In this document: positions 1 through 10,677 of the stretch, piece by piece
Layout of the letters: every line of letters starts with the position of its first letter
How positions within the stretch are numbered: the stretch's first letter is position 1
Assembly (NCBI GenBank): GCA_022747635.1
Contig: JAKTNV010000042.1
Coordinates: 1,252,501-1,316,500, forward strand
DNA from: Hetaerina americana
Taxonomy: Eukaryota > Arthropoda > Insecta > Odonata > Calopterygidae
Length of the DNA stretch: 64,000 bases
Direction of reading: 5' to 3'
Translations under genes and position numbers: made by a program
The notes under the pieces: model-generated
What the model saw: the letters and a program-made list of their open reading frames with translations, nothing else
Databases searched by the model: none
What the model was told of the DNA's origin: nothing

Positions 1-1490
1 TCATATATTTTCATCTAGTTTCCTCCTTTTTTTTTTAGACATAAACGAATAGTCAGGTTCTATGTTGTTAACTTTTGAGAGAAATAGTTTGTGTTATGTT
101 TGCGTTCAGGTCTAAACTAAAAAGTGGTGAATAAACCACGTATTAGTATTCCACCACGTAAATGCAACCGGAAAAATTAACCGGATCTCTGAGGTCTCAC
201 CTCCGATTTAATTGGGAAAAGGTGATTGGCACGGGTTGCGATTCACTTGGACAGAGAGAGTTTTAACCTTTCTTGCTTGAATTCGACGATTCGAATGGAA
301 AAATAGTGGCTATCCCTTGTTAATGGAGCGGATTTCATTATTAAACACAAATTATACCAATAAATCAGATGCTTTGTGCGGAACTTGGGATAATGTGAGC
401 CGTTAGGGGGCAAGGAATCGTTTTTACAGGGCCCCCCGAGGGCGAAGGTAAGGAGGTTGGGTTTCGATGGGGAGTGGGAGATGAGCGGCGGGTAATATGG
501 AATGAGGGATCAGTGCAAAGTGAAGGATACGGGGAGTGGATCGAGGAGAGAGGGTGAGAGAGTGGATTTCCTTGGGGATTGTAATGTGGGTCGGCGGTGG
601 GATTCCTTTCCTCCGCGGGACTAAAAGGGGTTAGTAGTGGAAAATGAGGGGATTTTGAAGGAATCGGAGGGGGAGGGGGCCAGTGAAGGGTTCCGGGAGT
701 GAGCGGGCATCCTTGGCGGGGATTTTTCGACGCGATTGCAGCGGGATCCGGGTGAGGAGAAGCGTACGCGATGCGGGAGGGGCGAATGGCGAGGTGTGTG
801 GGGAGCGTAGTGGCTGGATTTTTGAAAGGGTCCGCTGCGGAGAATGCAAGGGAAAAAACTGCGCTCTCACTCTACGGGTTAGGGTAGTTGATGGTTTCGG
901 GGAAGAGGGGGAGGGAATAGACGAGGATGGGATATAGAGCGGGGAACCAGCGTGGGAGAGTCGGTGGAGGATGGGTATGGTGGCTCAAGGGTGTGCCCTT
1001 GCGTCCATAAAGCCAATGCGTGCCACTTTGATGGCTGCCCGTAGAACAAATGACGGTGCTTTGAAGACAGGCCACCCCCGTACCCTCCTGATCCTCCGGA
1101 GGCAATGCTATTCCGCTCGCCTCGCCTTTGTTTATTCCTTCGGAAGTTCTGGAGGGTGGAGTCAGAGTGCAGGGCGAGGCGTGGGGGGTTATGTATGTGT
1201 GGGCTTCCCCCAAAGTCTCCCGCCAGGTCTCCCCCGGTGGTCGAGGAGACGAAATAAAGGCTGCGTCCCTAAATGCGGAAGCTCGCTGGTTCCCTCAGCG
1301 AAGGGAAAGAAGCGGGTCTTGGCTCCAATGTTACTTTTATTTGTGCATCATCAGCAAATTTTCTTATTTCGCGTGCTTATGAGTTTTTTTGTCTTACACA
1401 GCTTTCACTTTGTGGTGCCGATACTAGTTTTAACTAACTAAACTCTCTGTTCTTTCTTCAAACTTAAATTCATTCATCGTACATGTACGA
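1..1490. other. Noncoding DNA; purine-rich block at 420-970
   Basis: No gene recognised. The + strand is markedly G-rich between about 420 and 970, which lowers stop-codon density and creates short overlapping frames on both strands. None has recognisable protein character. From about 1320 the sequence turns AT-rich and leads into the mariner relic. Confidence 0.6.
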
Positions 1491-2704
1491 GGTAGGTTCA
1501 AAAACTAAGGTGACTTTTCAAATTTCGCGGGTGACATACATTTGATAGTTTTGTTTTGTTTTGTTGGTTCAAATTTACCATATAATTGTTTGCAGTTTCA
1601 GCAATATAGCATATTTAGTTGGTTATTGGCAGATACAAATATTAGTGGTGTTTTGGTTTGATCGGCGATTTTCCGGTGCAAAAACTGGATCAAAGGATTT
1701 GCATAAAATAATATGCAAAAAAATTAAATTAAGTGTTCCAAAACACTTCAAATGAGACTCTTCCAAGATGGCCAAGAAGATGCCAATGACGCCCCAGCAC
1801 GTCAGCAACAGATGAAAACATTGAAGCAGTGAAGAAAATTGTTTTGAAAAATCATCGAATCACTATAAGATAAGTTGCTGAGGATGTTGGCATATCGGAT
1901 GGATGCAATATTTTCGGATGTTTTGGGCATGAGACGTGTGTCAATGAAATTCTTTCCGAAACTGCTTAATTTTGACCTCAAGAAACGTCGCTCGAGCATC
2001 GCTCAAGAGCTGATGACGTCAATAATGATTCTTTTTTGCTCAATAGGATCATAACTGGTGACGAATCATATGTATATGGTTATGACGTCGAAACCAAAGC
2101 CCAATCGTCCAATGGAAGAACCCAGGAGAGCTAAGACCGAAAAAAGCACGCCAAGTTCGATCAAATGCTCAGGTTTTGCTCCCTGTTTTCTTCGATTACT
2201 GTGGCATAGTGCCTCAGGAGTTCTTACTAAAAGGTCGTACTGCTAATTAGGAATATTACCTTGAAGTAATGCGTCGTTTTGAGAAGCAATTAGAAAAGAA
2301 TGTCCGGTATTGTGGAAAAACAATTTATGGCTTTTGTATCGCGATAATGCTCCTGCTCACTCATCGTTGATTGTGACAGATATGTTGGACAAAAACAACA
2401 CCACAATCATGCCTCAGCCAACATATTCACCGGATTTGATCCCATGCAACTTTTTACCGTTCCCAAAACTGAAGAGACCTTTGAAAGGAAGGAGATTTGC
2501 ATTGATTGAGGAGGTAAACACTGCTGGGAGGGCTCAAGGCTATACCAAAAAGTGCTTATTAGAATTGCTGCGAGGATTGGAAAAAGCATTGGCACAAGTG
2601 TATTATATCCGGGGGGATCACTTTGAAGGGGACAACTTGAATATTGTAGAATAAATAAATATTTTTTCGTAAGATATAAAGTTACCTTACCTTTTAAACA
2701 CATC
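1491..2704 (+). mobile_element. Decayed mariner element (Tc1/mariner superfamily)
   Basis: A roughly 1.2 kb DNA transposon relic. Its ends are imperfect inverted repeats: the left end beginning ggtaggttcaaaaac and the reverse complement of the right end beginning gatgtgtttaaaagg agree at about 17 of 24 positions, including the shared taaggt segment. A TA follows the right end at 2705-2706, as expected for a mariner target duplication. On the left the nearest TA is a few bases away, so that boundary is approximate. The interior encodes a transposase broken by several stops and frameshifts. This copy is far more decayed than the two mariners at 34009 and 63052, and its protein belongs to a different mariner lineage. 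Confidence 0.8.
1780..2654 (+). pseudogene. Mariner transposase pseudogene, multiple lesions
   Basis: Transposase fragments can be read in shifting frames. Near 1808 there is a stretch reading TDENIEAVKKIVLKNH, followed soon by an in-frame TAA. The first catalytic block TGDESYVYGYD has its Asp codon at 2060-2062. The longest open piece, 2310-2654, carries the second block as YRDNAPAHS (Asp codon 2343-2345, normally HDNAPAH) and the third as SPDLIPCN. The spacing of 34 residues between second and third positions matches the mariner D,D34D pattern. The third catalytic Asp is replaced by Asn (codon 2448-2450), which alone would be expected to abolish transposition. The C-terminus ends FEGDNLNIVE, as in other mariners. 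It is non-functional. Confidence 0.85.
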
Positions 2705-2706
2705 TA

Positions 2707-4189
2707 GCATTGCGCTCGGAAACGAAGACACGAATAATTTGCCCCAGCCGATACGAAATTATAATCTAAAGTCATTTCAGAACTGAATGCTCTCTTAATG
2801 AAATATCCTTGCCTGTATTATTTCACCATAAGTTAAGTATGGTAGGTTTCTTATTTTATAGAATCAAGGGGAGTTGTTCTGAAATCTGCCGTGGTGTGAT
2901 AACCTGTCAGTTAGGCTTCTATATGCTGATGCTATTGCTTTCCGTTCTTATGACTGCTTTTCTTTACCAAACCTAAATTTTTATATTTTAATGCCTTTTT
3001 CATTTTGGTTTTCCTTGGATAGTATATAATTCGTCTTTTATTGCCCATATAGCGGAAATGTTGAAGTATTCTCGTTGATTTTCGTCAAAATAGAAGAATT
3101 GATTTTTTTCCTGGACGGAGCTATGCATTAAACGGTGCTAATTTAGCTTAAAACCCCCGCGCCTACGCCTCCCAGCTCTGCATTTAACAGGGAGGGTATT
3201 ATTTTCAGCCTATCATGAACGGAGCGAAGCTTAGGGAAACACCTTATCCCCTTTATTTATGTTTTTTCCTCTTTGCTCTAGAGGCTGAAGGAGCGCCTTG
3301 AGGGGTGAGTGAAGGAGAAGGAAAGGAAAAAAAACCGGGTCTGGGTAGCGGGAGCTTCCATCGTAAAGGAAAAGTAATTGCTTTGAGATGCTGGTGGATG
3401 GAGGGCTATTAAGATCTCCTTCGTCCCTACTCGCCTCCGGTCAAGACACTCCCCGCCACCCCCACTCCCGCTCGCTTTTTATACGAATGTCTTCATTAGC
3501 CTCCCGTACTTAATGGTGCTGAAGGAAATCTTTCTTCCCTCTTGTCGCAATCAAACTTAGGGAAACTGAATTAATTTCAACCCGTGGAGCAAACTCCCCA
3601 GCTCTCTTTTCTTCCGCTGCCATGAGAGATGTTGTAGACGAGTATCCTACAGAAGGTGCTAGAAGCCATGGAGTTGTCGGATTTCATCCAAATCCATTGT
3701 AAAATTTTAAATGCGAAGTTGCCTTTATTTTTTATGGTAAATATTTAGTTTTCTTCATATATTTTCTGGGGCTCAGGCTCTTGCGTCGTCCTATGTTATG
3801 TCGGTGAGTGTGAAGGGTAACATTATCGGGAAATTGCAAGGGCTAACAATTGCTTTGAAATACTTATAATAATGCTCAGAGACCGTATGGAAGTTTGTTG
3901 TCGTGAACTGTGGATGGCCTCTTACACCGTAATAATGTTTTCATCACGAGGATCTTGATCGCCCGCCTTTCCCTCCAGCCTGGTTGGCGTAATTCGGCTA
4001 TTGAAAACTGATCTCCATGTTAATATCAATCCCATTTTGTTTGTGATGTTTTCAAAAATTAAAAAATTCGATTTTCTCTCGCACATCGCATTTGACTGTT
4101 ATCCGCGTGGAAGATATAATTTTCTCGCCCATCATTTTGAAGAGCATTTAATTCTCTGTTAAAAAGAGCAAAAAGTGAATACATTCCAG
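2707..4189. other. Noncoding DNA, no feature recognised
   Basis: Mixed AT-rich sequence with a moderately GC-rich patch around 3150-3480. I see no reading frame with protein character, no RNA gene and no clear repeat. Confidence 0.6.
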
Positions 4190-4375
4190 ATGACGAATTA
4201 CAAGAAACTGTGGGAGATGCCGCGATAGTAACTTTTTTTACGGAGTCTTCCGCTAATATGTAGTGCAATTCAGCAATTGTAGAGTGTAAAAATGATTGGT
4301 CTTGACCGGAATTCGAACTCGGATCCCTCGATGACCGGCCGTATGCCAGTTAAGCCATCTAGACGTCCTCTTACA
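4190..4375 (-). repeat. tRNA-derived SINE-like repeat, family A, copy 1
   Basis: Read on the minus strand, this copy starts with a tRNA-like head. The A-box-like TGGCTTAACTGG (plus 4346-4357) matches the pol III consensus TRGCNNARYNGG. It is followed by a B-box-like GTTCGAATTCC (plus 4308-4318), which differs from the canonical GGTTCGANTCC by about one inserted base. The body then reads ggtcaagac, an AT-rich stretch, tacatattagcgga, actccgt and cgcggcatctccc. The same body recurs at 21797-21930 and 30670-30805 on the plus strand and as a fragment at 4522-4590, which is what shows it to be a dispersed repeat. The A and B boxes suggest a tRNA-derived SINE; the parent tRNA was not identified. 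Confidence 0.7.
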
Positions 4376-4521
4376 ATCCGAAATATTGGGGGCTTTAAAA
4401 GAACAAGATGTTGCGACAAAATACCGTTCATGCAATGTCACAGGCATTCGTAGTCTTGCGCGGTGTTCCACATTCCACTAGGTTAAAGTCAACTTTGAAC
4501 ACTGAGAGTGTTTTACCTTTG

Positions 4522-4590
4522 GCAAATTACAAGAAACTGCGAGAGATGCCGCGACGGTAACTATTTGATTGAGTCATGTTGCATTGTATT
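4522..4590 (-). repeat. Family A SINE-like fragment
   Basis: The plus-strand segment attacaagaaactgcgagag followed by atgccgcgac closely matches the body-to-tail portion of copy 1 (attacaagaaactgtgggag, atgccgcgat). It is in the same orientation and about 330 bases away, and it lacks the tRNA-like head. It may be a partial local duplication of copy 1 or a separate truncated insertion. Confidence 0.65.
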
Positions 4591-5496
4591 CCAGATAACG
4601 TTCTTTGTGCCCCCAAGTATTTCTTTTCCATTATTGCCGTTTGTCCGTTCTCCCACAAAGTGCGGTAATTATTAAGTAGCTACCTTATTCACGACCTTCA
4701 TTTCTAATGCAGCAAATAATTTCTTTTTTAGATTTTATCCTATTTTGGGGCTTCGTGCATGACTATGGACATTAATCAGTTTTCTGGGTCGACGGATGGT
4801 GCGAAATGTATCGCTTGTAAATCCCCCTTAAACAGATATCTCTCTGCTTTGCTTATTTTCCATATAAACTTACTTATTTTTATTCGATGGTATATTTAAT
4901 GTCTACCAATCCAATTAATATTGTCTAATGTGTTGAAAATGTCACATACCGCTGTTATTGATATGCTATCCTTTTATATAGGATTCATTACCCGAGTAAT
5001 GTTTATTCTCACATTAAATAGTCAATCTTAGAATCACTTATGTAACTAATTTCACTCTCGTCTTACTGGAAGCATCCTGCCGACTTCTAGGTGTTCATCT
5101 TCTGTCGTTAAATAATATTCGACTCATTTTATAGGAAAATAGGTTGGAAAAGTCCATTTAGTTCACCTAGTCCCCATACTTAACCTGCTCTCTTTATTTG
5201 TTCTCTTGAATGACCAATTACGTCTTTTTTAACCTGGCCAGAAGAGTTATAGTAAACTTTTACCATAGTGTTTAATGTACATCATTTTCTATGCCGTCTA
5301 GTCGCCTTTTAGCGGCAACATTCTCTTTTTTCGCCAAGCCAACTGTTAATTGACGAACCATGCGCTTTGATGTATATGATTTCTCCGTTTGTGGAACTTA
5401 AAAAGTTTGAAAATTTTGATTAACTCTAAAACCACGTTCTATCCATATTTGTAAAAGGTTGTTATTATTTGAGCAGGATGTATTATTTAGTGATAA
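4591..5496. other. AT-rich noncoding DNA
   Basis: No gene, RNA or repeat recognised; stops are frequent in all frames. Confidence 0.6.
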
Positions 5497-5727
5497 ACGG
5501 CAGTCCGGGGATAGACCTTTGGGCTATTGACCGGAGGATCTGAGTTCAAGTTCGGGGTATGCTTCTCTGGGCACCGTCAGCTTCACCCGAGCTGTTTTTT
5601 CGCGTTTAACAACTTCCTGGGAAACGATAGACGGCTCAGGGAAAGGATCTGGCACCCCTACCATGATGTTTGAATTTCGCACCCCGTTGGGCAGCTTATT
5701 GGGTGAAATTTACTGATACCTACCGAA
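5497..5727 (+). repeat. tRNA-derived SINE-like repeat, family B, copy 1
   Basis: This shares an ordered series of matches with 11008-11245: agtcc-gggga, ggrcta followed by cggagg, then cttcctgggaaa, a gatctg motif, cccctacc, tgttgggca (as cgttgggca here), ttattggg and taccta. The first 70 bases resemble a tRNA, with a B-box-like GTTCAAGTTC at 5544-5553. This indicates a tRNA-derived SINE. The two copies are well diverged, so neither is recent. The element ends were judged only by where the similarity fades. Confidence 0.65.
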
Positions 5728-6780
5728 ACTTTGAGTAGAGTACTGTGTTTTAGGAATGATATATGTAGATGATAGATAGGAATGAAATACGTTGCCTGGA
5801 AGATAGGTATGCGAATTATTTTCAACTCCGCGACACAGCATAGATGAACACCCACTTGAATTCCTCCAGGTGTGATTTGAAATCCAAAACTTGGTGTGCC
5901 GTTAATCAAATTTTATGGATATTGTTATACCTCAGTTTATTCGTTGACCTTTGTTTTCATTCACCTTCCTCTTTTTGTCCCCACCTTGATATTATTCCCA
6001 ACTTATTTAGTTTCGTATTCAATTTTGTCACTTCAATTGCTGGTTGAACTGCTCTGTGATGTGTTCTTATTATTTAACTGATCTAGATAATCAACCTCGA
6101 AATTTGGCAAGTTATTCTCAGGAGAGTTATCCAACCCTTCCTTCCTTGTCTCGTTCCCGCTCCCACCCTCAACTCTGTTGCCTTTCATTCCTTCTCTACA
6201 TTCTCACCGATGGTCTTCATTGATGAATTTAAGTGGCGCATCTTGATAATAGTATTCAGGCTGTCAACTCCATTCTTGGTTTGTGATAAATGTCATAATT
6301 TGACTCCTTCTGCGTTCCTCCGTTTCGGAAGTAATGAGTGGTTTCACGATAATAAGGAGAATTTTTTCCATGTTAATATGTGTGAAATGCTTCAGCAACG
6401 GAAGCAAATCTTTTATCACTGTTTTCAAAGTTAGTAGCCGTGAGTAATTTGGACTCTCAAACGTCGTCGCCTTCGTCGTAGTAATTAGCATACCAGCTCA
6501 GCATTGAGCGCCACACGGCGCAACACTAGCACTACTATTGTGGCGTTGTCAGGGATTCCATAGATTTATTGAGGTGTTTTTTTTGTTCTCATTTGCATGC
6601 TGTAGTAAAACAGAATCAGATTAATGCTGCCCGTTGCAAGGGCTTTGAAAGCCGAATGCAGTGTGAAAACTGAGCCCCGAGAAAAGTCTTGAATCCGAGG
6701 CAAACGGTGATTGCGTGTAAGCTTAATTCTGAAATGTATATTCTCATTATAGCCCCAAGTCACGTTTCCCGCAGCTTGCG
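5728..6780. other. AT-rich noncoding DNA
   Basis: No gene or repeat recognised. Short open frames here have no protein-like character. Confidence 0.6.
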
Positions 6781-7200
6781 CTTCATTTCCATGGCTGAAG
6801 TCTATTTAATGATATGAATGCCCCTGAATTCGCATTTGCTTGCTGTAATAACCGTCCTTCATTCTCTTCTCTTCGCTTGGGGTCCGAATCAGAATTCTCA
6901 TTTGCGTATGAAAAGGCTGGGAATATTGAGAGAGTAAAGGCGAAAACAATAGCAGTCAGAAGAGAGAGACAGAGGGAGAGCGAGCGAGCGCATTTATGCC
7001 GCTCTTCCTCACATTCTTCCGTTATTTTATTTCTGAAATATTTCATTCGCTCCCCGTTGTGGAGGACGTCTCTCTCGCGTCCTTCCCTCCGTTCTCTCTT
7101 GCAGCATTTGGGTTCTCCCCGTCCACCTGCTCTTCGCGATTTCCTATCCGTAGTATGCGCTCGCATGGTCACAGTTCCTTTGTGTTAGCCAACGTCACCC

Positions 7201-7224
7201 CTTTCTCTCTCTCTCTCTCTCTCT
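7201..7224. repeat. (CT)n microsatellite
   Basis: About ten CT dinucleotide units in tandem are visible directly. Confidence 0.9.
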
Positions 7225-7800
7225 TTACATTTTTTTCGATCACGGTTATAAAGTCATGCTTTCTTCCTTCCATCCTCCCTTCCTCGGCCGTCTACATACT
7301 TTGATGTTCCATCTACCTGGCTCACTCCATCCCGAATATTACCAAGTATCTGTTAATTCCACTTTCCGCCATGATTTCTCCCTTCGCCGTCTTTGTTTCG
7401 TTATTGTTTTCGCTTTAATCTGTCGTCGCTGCACCGACTTCCTCCGTCCTGCCACTCTCTCTCCGCGCACCTTGGGGCTCCTCCCCTCCCCCTGCACCGC
7501 GCGTCATTCCCCGGCCTCGTCTCCCTCCACCCTCGGAGGCCTATTATCTTCCGCCTTCCCATTATCCACCTCCTCTCCCCTCATCTCTATCTGCCTCGTC
7601 CATCCCTCCTCAACCTCCTGCTTCATCTGTTGTGCAGCTGCCCCAGATTACTCCCTGGATGGCGGCGCTGCTGCTGCGAGAAGGGAGATAGAAGGCTGGG
7701 GCTTCGAGTCAGGGACCGCCGGGCGCTTAGGGAACCCACAGATATGGTGTTGGTGTGTGTACGGTTTATATGCATGGAGAGAGTAAGAGGGCTGGTGGTT

Positions 7801-7840
7801 GGGTGGTGGGGTAGAGGGGGGGGGATAAGGTGGTTGGGGG
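7801..7840 (+). other. Potential G-quadruplex sequence
   Basis: Four G-runs of at least three (7801-7803, 7808-7811, 7816-7824, 7836-7840) are separated by short loops, which fits or nearly fits the standard quadruplex pattern. Folding is a prediction only. Confidence 0.4.
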
Positions 7841-7870
7841 TCGTCTCTGTAATCACATTGAAGCATTAAT

Positions 7871-8824
7871 CACTTTGGCTCCCATTCGGAATGTAGAGAA
7901 TTTCGCCGTCTGTTCGTTTCGAGTATGGCGTTTTCCAAATTAAATGCAGCGCGAAGAATTAAGATAAAGGAAATGAGGTTTGCGAGGTGGTGGAAGGGCT
8001 GTGGGTTATTTAATTAATTAGTTATTCTCCCGCCTCCAAAAATCGTTCGGGGATGTATTATTCTACTTTTTTTTCTGGCGATATTTTCCGGGAGTTAATT
8101 TTATTTCCCGCCCTCCTCTGGCATGTGATTACTTCTGTGCTGACTCCGTGCGGCTATATTTGAGTTTTAATTGCGCCTCCCCTAATTTTTAATCTTTCCG
8201 TTCTTCGTTGGAACATAAAAACGTTTCGGCTTGCAGGGATCTGCTTACCCCATTCGTAGCAGTTGGTGGTTTTCCGTGTTTCATTCCTTTATCTAAAATC
8301 CTTTATTAAGTGAATTTGTCTGGTTTTGTTTCCCGCGGGCAGTGGGTTTAATATTGCTGCAACGTCTTAATCTAATTTCATCAGAACACGCGGTGCAATA
8401 TTAATGTGGGTCTTTTTTTTTTAATTTCGTGTAGCAGGATTTTATTATTTATCATCTCAGTAGTATTATAAATGCAAGATGCCCACTAACCGGGAAAAGT
8501 GGGGATTATGCGGGAATTTTGAAAATCGGGAAAAGTGTGGGGATTTTCAAGTCCTTTGGGAATATTCTATCGTTTTCGCTGTTCTAAATACAATTGACTT
8601 TGAAAAACGTATCATCCCAGCATACCCTATTATGGGTTGGCCTTGCTTCTCGGACTGCATTTAGTCAAGGAATCGACTGTAAATCGCTTACAAAAAATAG
8701 CCTACAATTTCAGATTATTTTTTGATTGGTTTTGCTAGAGCACAGAATATAATGGTAGAAAGACTCGAAAATAATGGCTTTCCTCTTGACCTTTTATCTT
8801 GAAGTCCAAAAAATATACGTGTGC

Positions 8825-8830
<6 letters not shown>
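7871..8830. other. Noncoding DNA, no feature recognised
   Basis: Mixed composition, AT-rich towards the right. No reading frame or repeat was recognised before the AT microsatellite. Confidence 0.6.

Positions 8831-8893
<63 letters not shown>
8831..8893. repeat. (AT)n microsatellite abutting the PLE
   Basis: About 31 uninterrupted AT dinucleotides run directly into the outer end of the left PLE arm at 8891. A similar TA tract lies just outside the right arm. Confidence 0.97.
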
Positions 8894-8895
<2 letters not shown>

Positions 8896-9664
8896 GGGCT
8901 GACACAACATAACACAAATAGAAAAGAATAGACACATATAAAAGAACACTTACACGGTAAATTGTTCGAGCTTTCGGCCCTCTCAGGGGCCTTCTTCAAG
9001 AGAGACTGAAAATATGCTATGGATCAGGAGAGGGGAAAGAGTTATGGGCGTGGAGGGGAGGTGTGGAGGGGAGGTGTGGAGGGAATGCTGGGAGGGAAAT
9101 TAAATATGGCGGTTAAGGGTGGGAATTTTGAAGGAACGGAAGGATAGTATGTAGGCGGATTCACGAGTTCTCACCTCTATGTTGGTAGCTGAATCAGGTA
9201 GGGATTCTAGGATGCTGAGGGAAAAACACTGGTCGAATGAAAGGTTGTGGGAATTAGCGTGTGAAGGGATAGGAAGAGAAGAGAGTGAGGCAGAATTACA
9301 GGAGTACCGGTGATTATTCATTCGGATGGATAAGGGGGTAATGCATTCACCTATGTAGAAGGAAGTGCAATGTTTGCATGATAAAAGATAAATAATATTT
9401 TTTGAGAGGCAATTAGCGTGGGAACGAGGTGGGGGGGCTATGAGGGGATGTAGGGAGAGGGGAGTAGGCATAATAAGAGGACAGGTTTTACATCAGGGGC
9501 GGTTGCAAGTTGGGGAAATATTGGGAAATTTGTCACGGGGGGGCGCCAAAGGGTTGGTGGATCTCAGAAGGTTTTTGAGATTGGCGGGTCGTCTGTATGC
9601 GATAGATGGGCATTGGGGTAGTAAGGATGAGGTCGCGTCATTGTCATGTAAAATTGGAAACAGT
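8891..9664 (-). repeat. Left arm of PLE inverted repeat
   Basis: Reverse complement of 10114-10886. The outer boundary is at ataatggg (8891-8898), matching cccattat at 10879-10886. The inner boundary is at aaacagt ending at 9664, beyond which the two sides diverge. Within it, 9024-9083 contains a short tandem of a tggaggggaggtg-like unit, and the 3' end contains the hairpin GGCCC-CTGAGA-GGGCC followed by GAAA. Confidence 0.95.
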
Positions 9665-10113
9665 TCTTTAAGGAGGGTTTTCAGTCTGTGTGATCCGGGG
9701 TAATAGGTGGTGCAAAGGTTGAGTCCTGCGTCAGATGTGGGCTTGTTATTGTGTGGTGTGTGTGGTCGGGTGGAACGGTGGATTTTATTTCGTAGTAACT
9801 TTTCTGGGTAACCGCGTTTGAGGAGTGCAAGATGTAGATTGTCAAAGTATTTGTTGAGAGTGGCTGTGGTGTTGCAAATTCGGTGTCCGCGGATAGAGAG
9901 AGAGTTAGGAATCGAGCGTTTCGTGTGTTGAGGGTGACAGCTTGTGTGGTGTAGGTATTGCTGATGGTTAGTGGCTTTGATGTGTACTGAAGTAGTGAAT
10001 TTGTTGTTTTGAAGTAAGATGTCTGTGTCAAGAAAGGTGATGGTGGAGTCTGAAATGGAAGAGGTGAATTTAACCGTGAAAGATGAATTTAAGGCGGTTT
10101 CTGACGGTCTAAG
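9100..10113 (-). pseudogene. PLE polyprotein fragment: RT C-terminus plus GIY-YIG, one stop
   Basis: Reading down the minus strand from 10113, the frame gives a PLE reverse transcriptase tail with the motifs TITFLDTDILLQNNKFTTSV, HQQYLHHTSCHPQHTKRSIP and IRGHRICN. These are characteristic of the PLE palm-to-thumb region. A linker follows, then a zinc-binding-like CKTC motif, then a GIY-YIG domain: NIIYLLSCKHC (NIIY codons 9388-9399), YIGE (YIG codons 9349-9357) and IRMNNHR supplying the expected catalytic Arg. The frame closes at 9100-9102. One in-frame TGA at 9493-9495 interrupts it just before CKTC, where the inverted arm has CGA (Arg). This looks like a single C-to-T change at a CpG. Everything upstream of the RT C-terminus is missing. 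It is not functional as it stands. Confidence 0.85.
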
Positions 10114-10677
10114 ACTGTTTCCAATTTTACATGACAATGACGCGACCTCATCCTTACTACCCCAATGCCCATCTATCGCATACAGACGACCCGCCAATCT
10201 CAAAAACCTTCTGAGATCCACCAACCCTTTGGCGCCCCCCCGTGACAAATTTCCCAATATTTCCCCAACTTGCAACCGCCCCCGATGTAAAACCTGTCCT
10301 CTTATTATGCCTACTCCCCTCTCCCTACATCCCCTCATAGCCCCCCCACCTCGTTCCCACGCTAATTGCCTCTCAAAAAATATTATTTATCTTTTATCAT
10401 GCAAACATTGCACTTCCTTCTACATAGGTGAATGCATTACCCCCTTATCCATCCGAATGAATAATCACCGGTACTCCTGTAATTCTGCCTCACTCTCTTC
10501 TCTTCCTATCCCTTCACACGCCAATTCCCACAACCTTTCATTCGACCAGTGTTTTCCCTCAGCATCCTAGAATCCCTACCTGATTCAGCTACCAACATAG
10601 AGGTGAGAACTCGTGAATCCGCCTACATACTATCCTTCCGTTCCTTCAAAATTCCCACCCTTAACCGCCATATTTAA
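10114..10677 (+). pseudogene. PLE GIY-YIG endonuclease fragment, frameshifted
   Basis: The plus-strand frame enters PLE protein at LFPILHDND (10114 onward), so it lacks all reverse transcriptase sequence. It continues through TCNRPRCKTC (codons around 10270-10297), NIIY (10379-10390), YIGE (YIG 10421-10429) and IRMNNHRYSCN. A one-base deletion in a T-run at 10552-10555 shifts the frame after FDQCF and gives an early stop at 10568-10570. The ancestral stop, by comparison with the other arm, is 10675-10677. The ATG at 10019 that opens this frame lies in antisense of the neighbouring copy and is not a genuine start. The lesion differs from that of the opposite arm. Confidence 0.85.

Larger units (their letters stand above)
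6781..7870. other. Pyrimidine-rich block with CT microsatellite and G-run cluster
   Basis: The + strand is C/T-rich from about 6990 to 7620, with a (CT)n tract around 7201-7224. It then switches to a G-rich strand at 7780-7840. The overlapping long frames in this interval are low-complexity Ser/Pro/Leu or Arg-rich translations and are rejected as genes. Confidence 0.6.

Noticed and set aside
4308..4362. Functional tRNA gene at the family A head
   Set aside because: Boxes are present, but the B box has an extra base, no clean cloverleaf is evident, and the sequence continues into a dispersed repeat body.
4253..4471. Minus-strand 72-codon frame
   Set aside because: Runs through the tRNA-like SINE head; no protein character.
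6500..6525. Similarity of gagcgccacacgg to the mariner 5' region
   Set aside because: Only about 13 bases match, with no flanking similarity.
8715..8999. Frame with a long Tyr-Ile repeat, mirrored at 10778-11077
   Set aside because: Translation of the TA microsatellite joined to the noncoding PLE 3' end.
9440..9703. Plus-strand frame across the left PLE arm
   Set aside because: Antisense shadow of the linker and GIY-YIG region.
9493..10338. A 281-codon minus-strand frame treated as one gene
   Set aside because: Its first part (10338 to 10114) is antisense of the opposite PLE arm. Only the part from 10113 downward is PLE reverse transcriptase, so the ATG start is not real.
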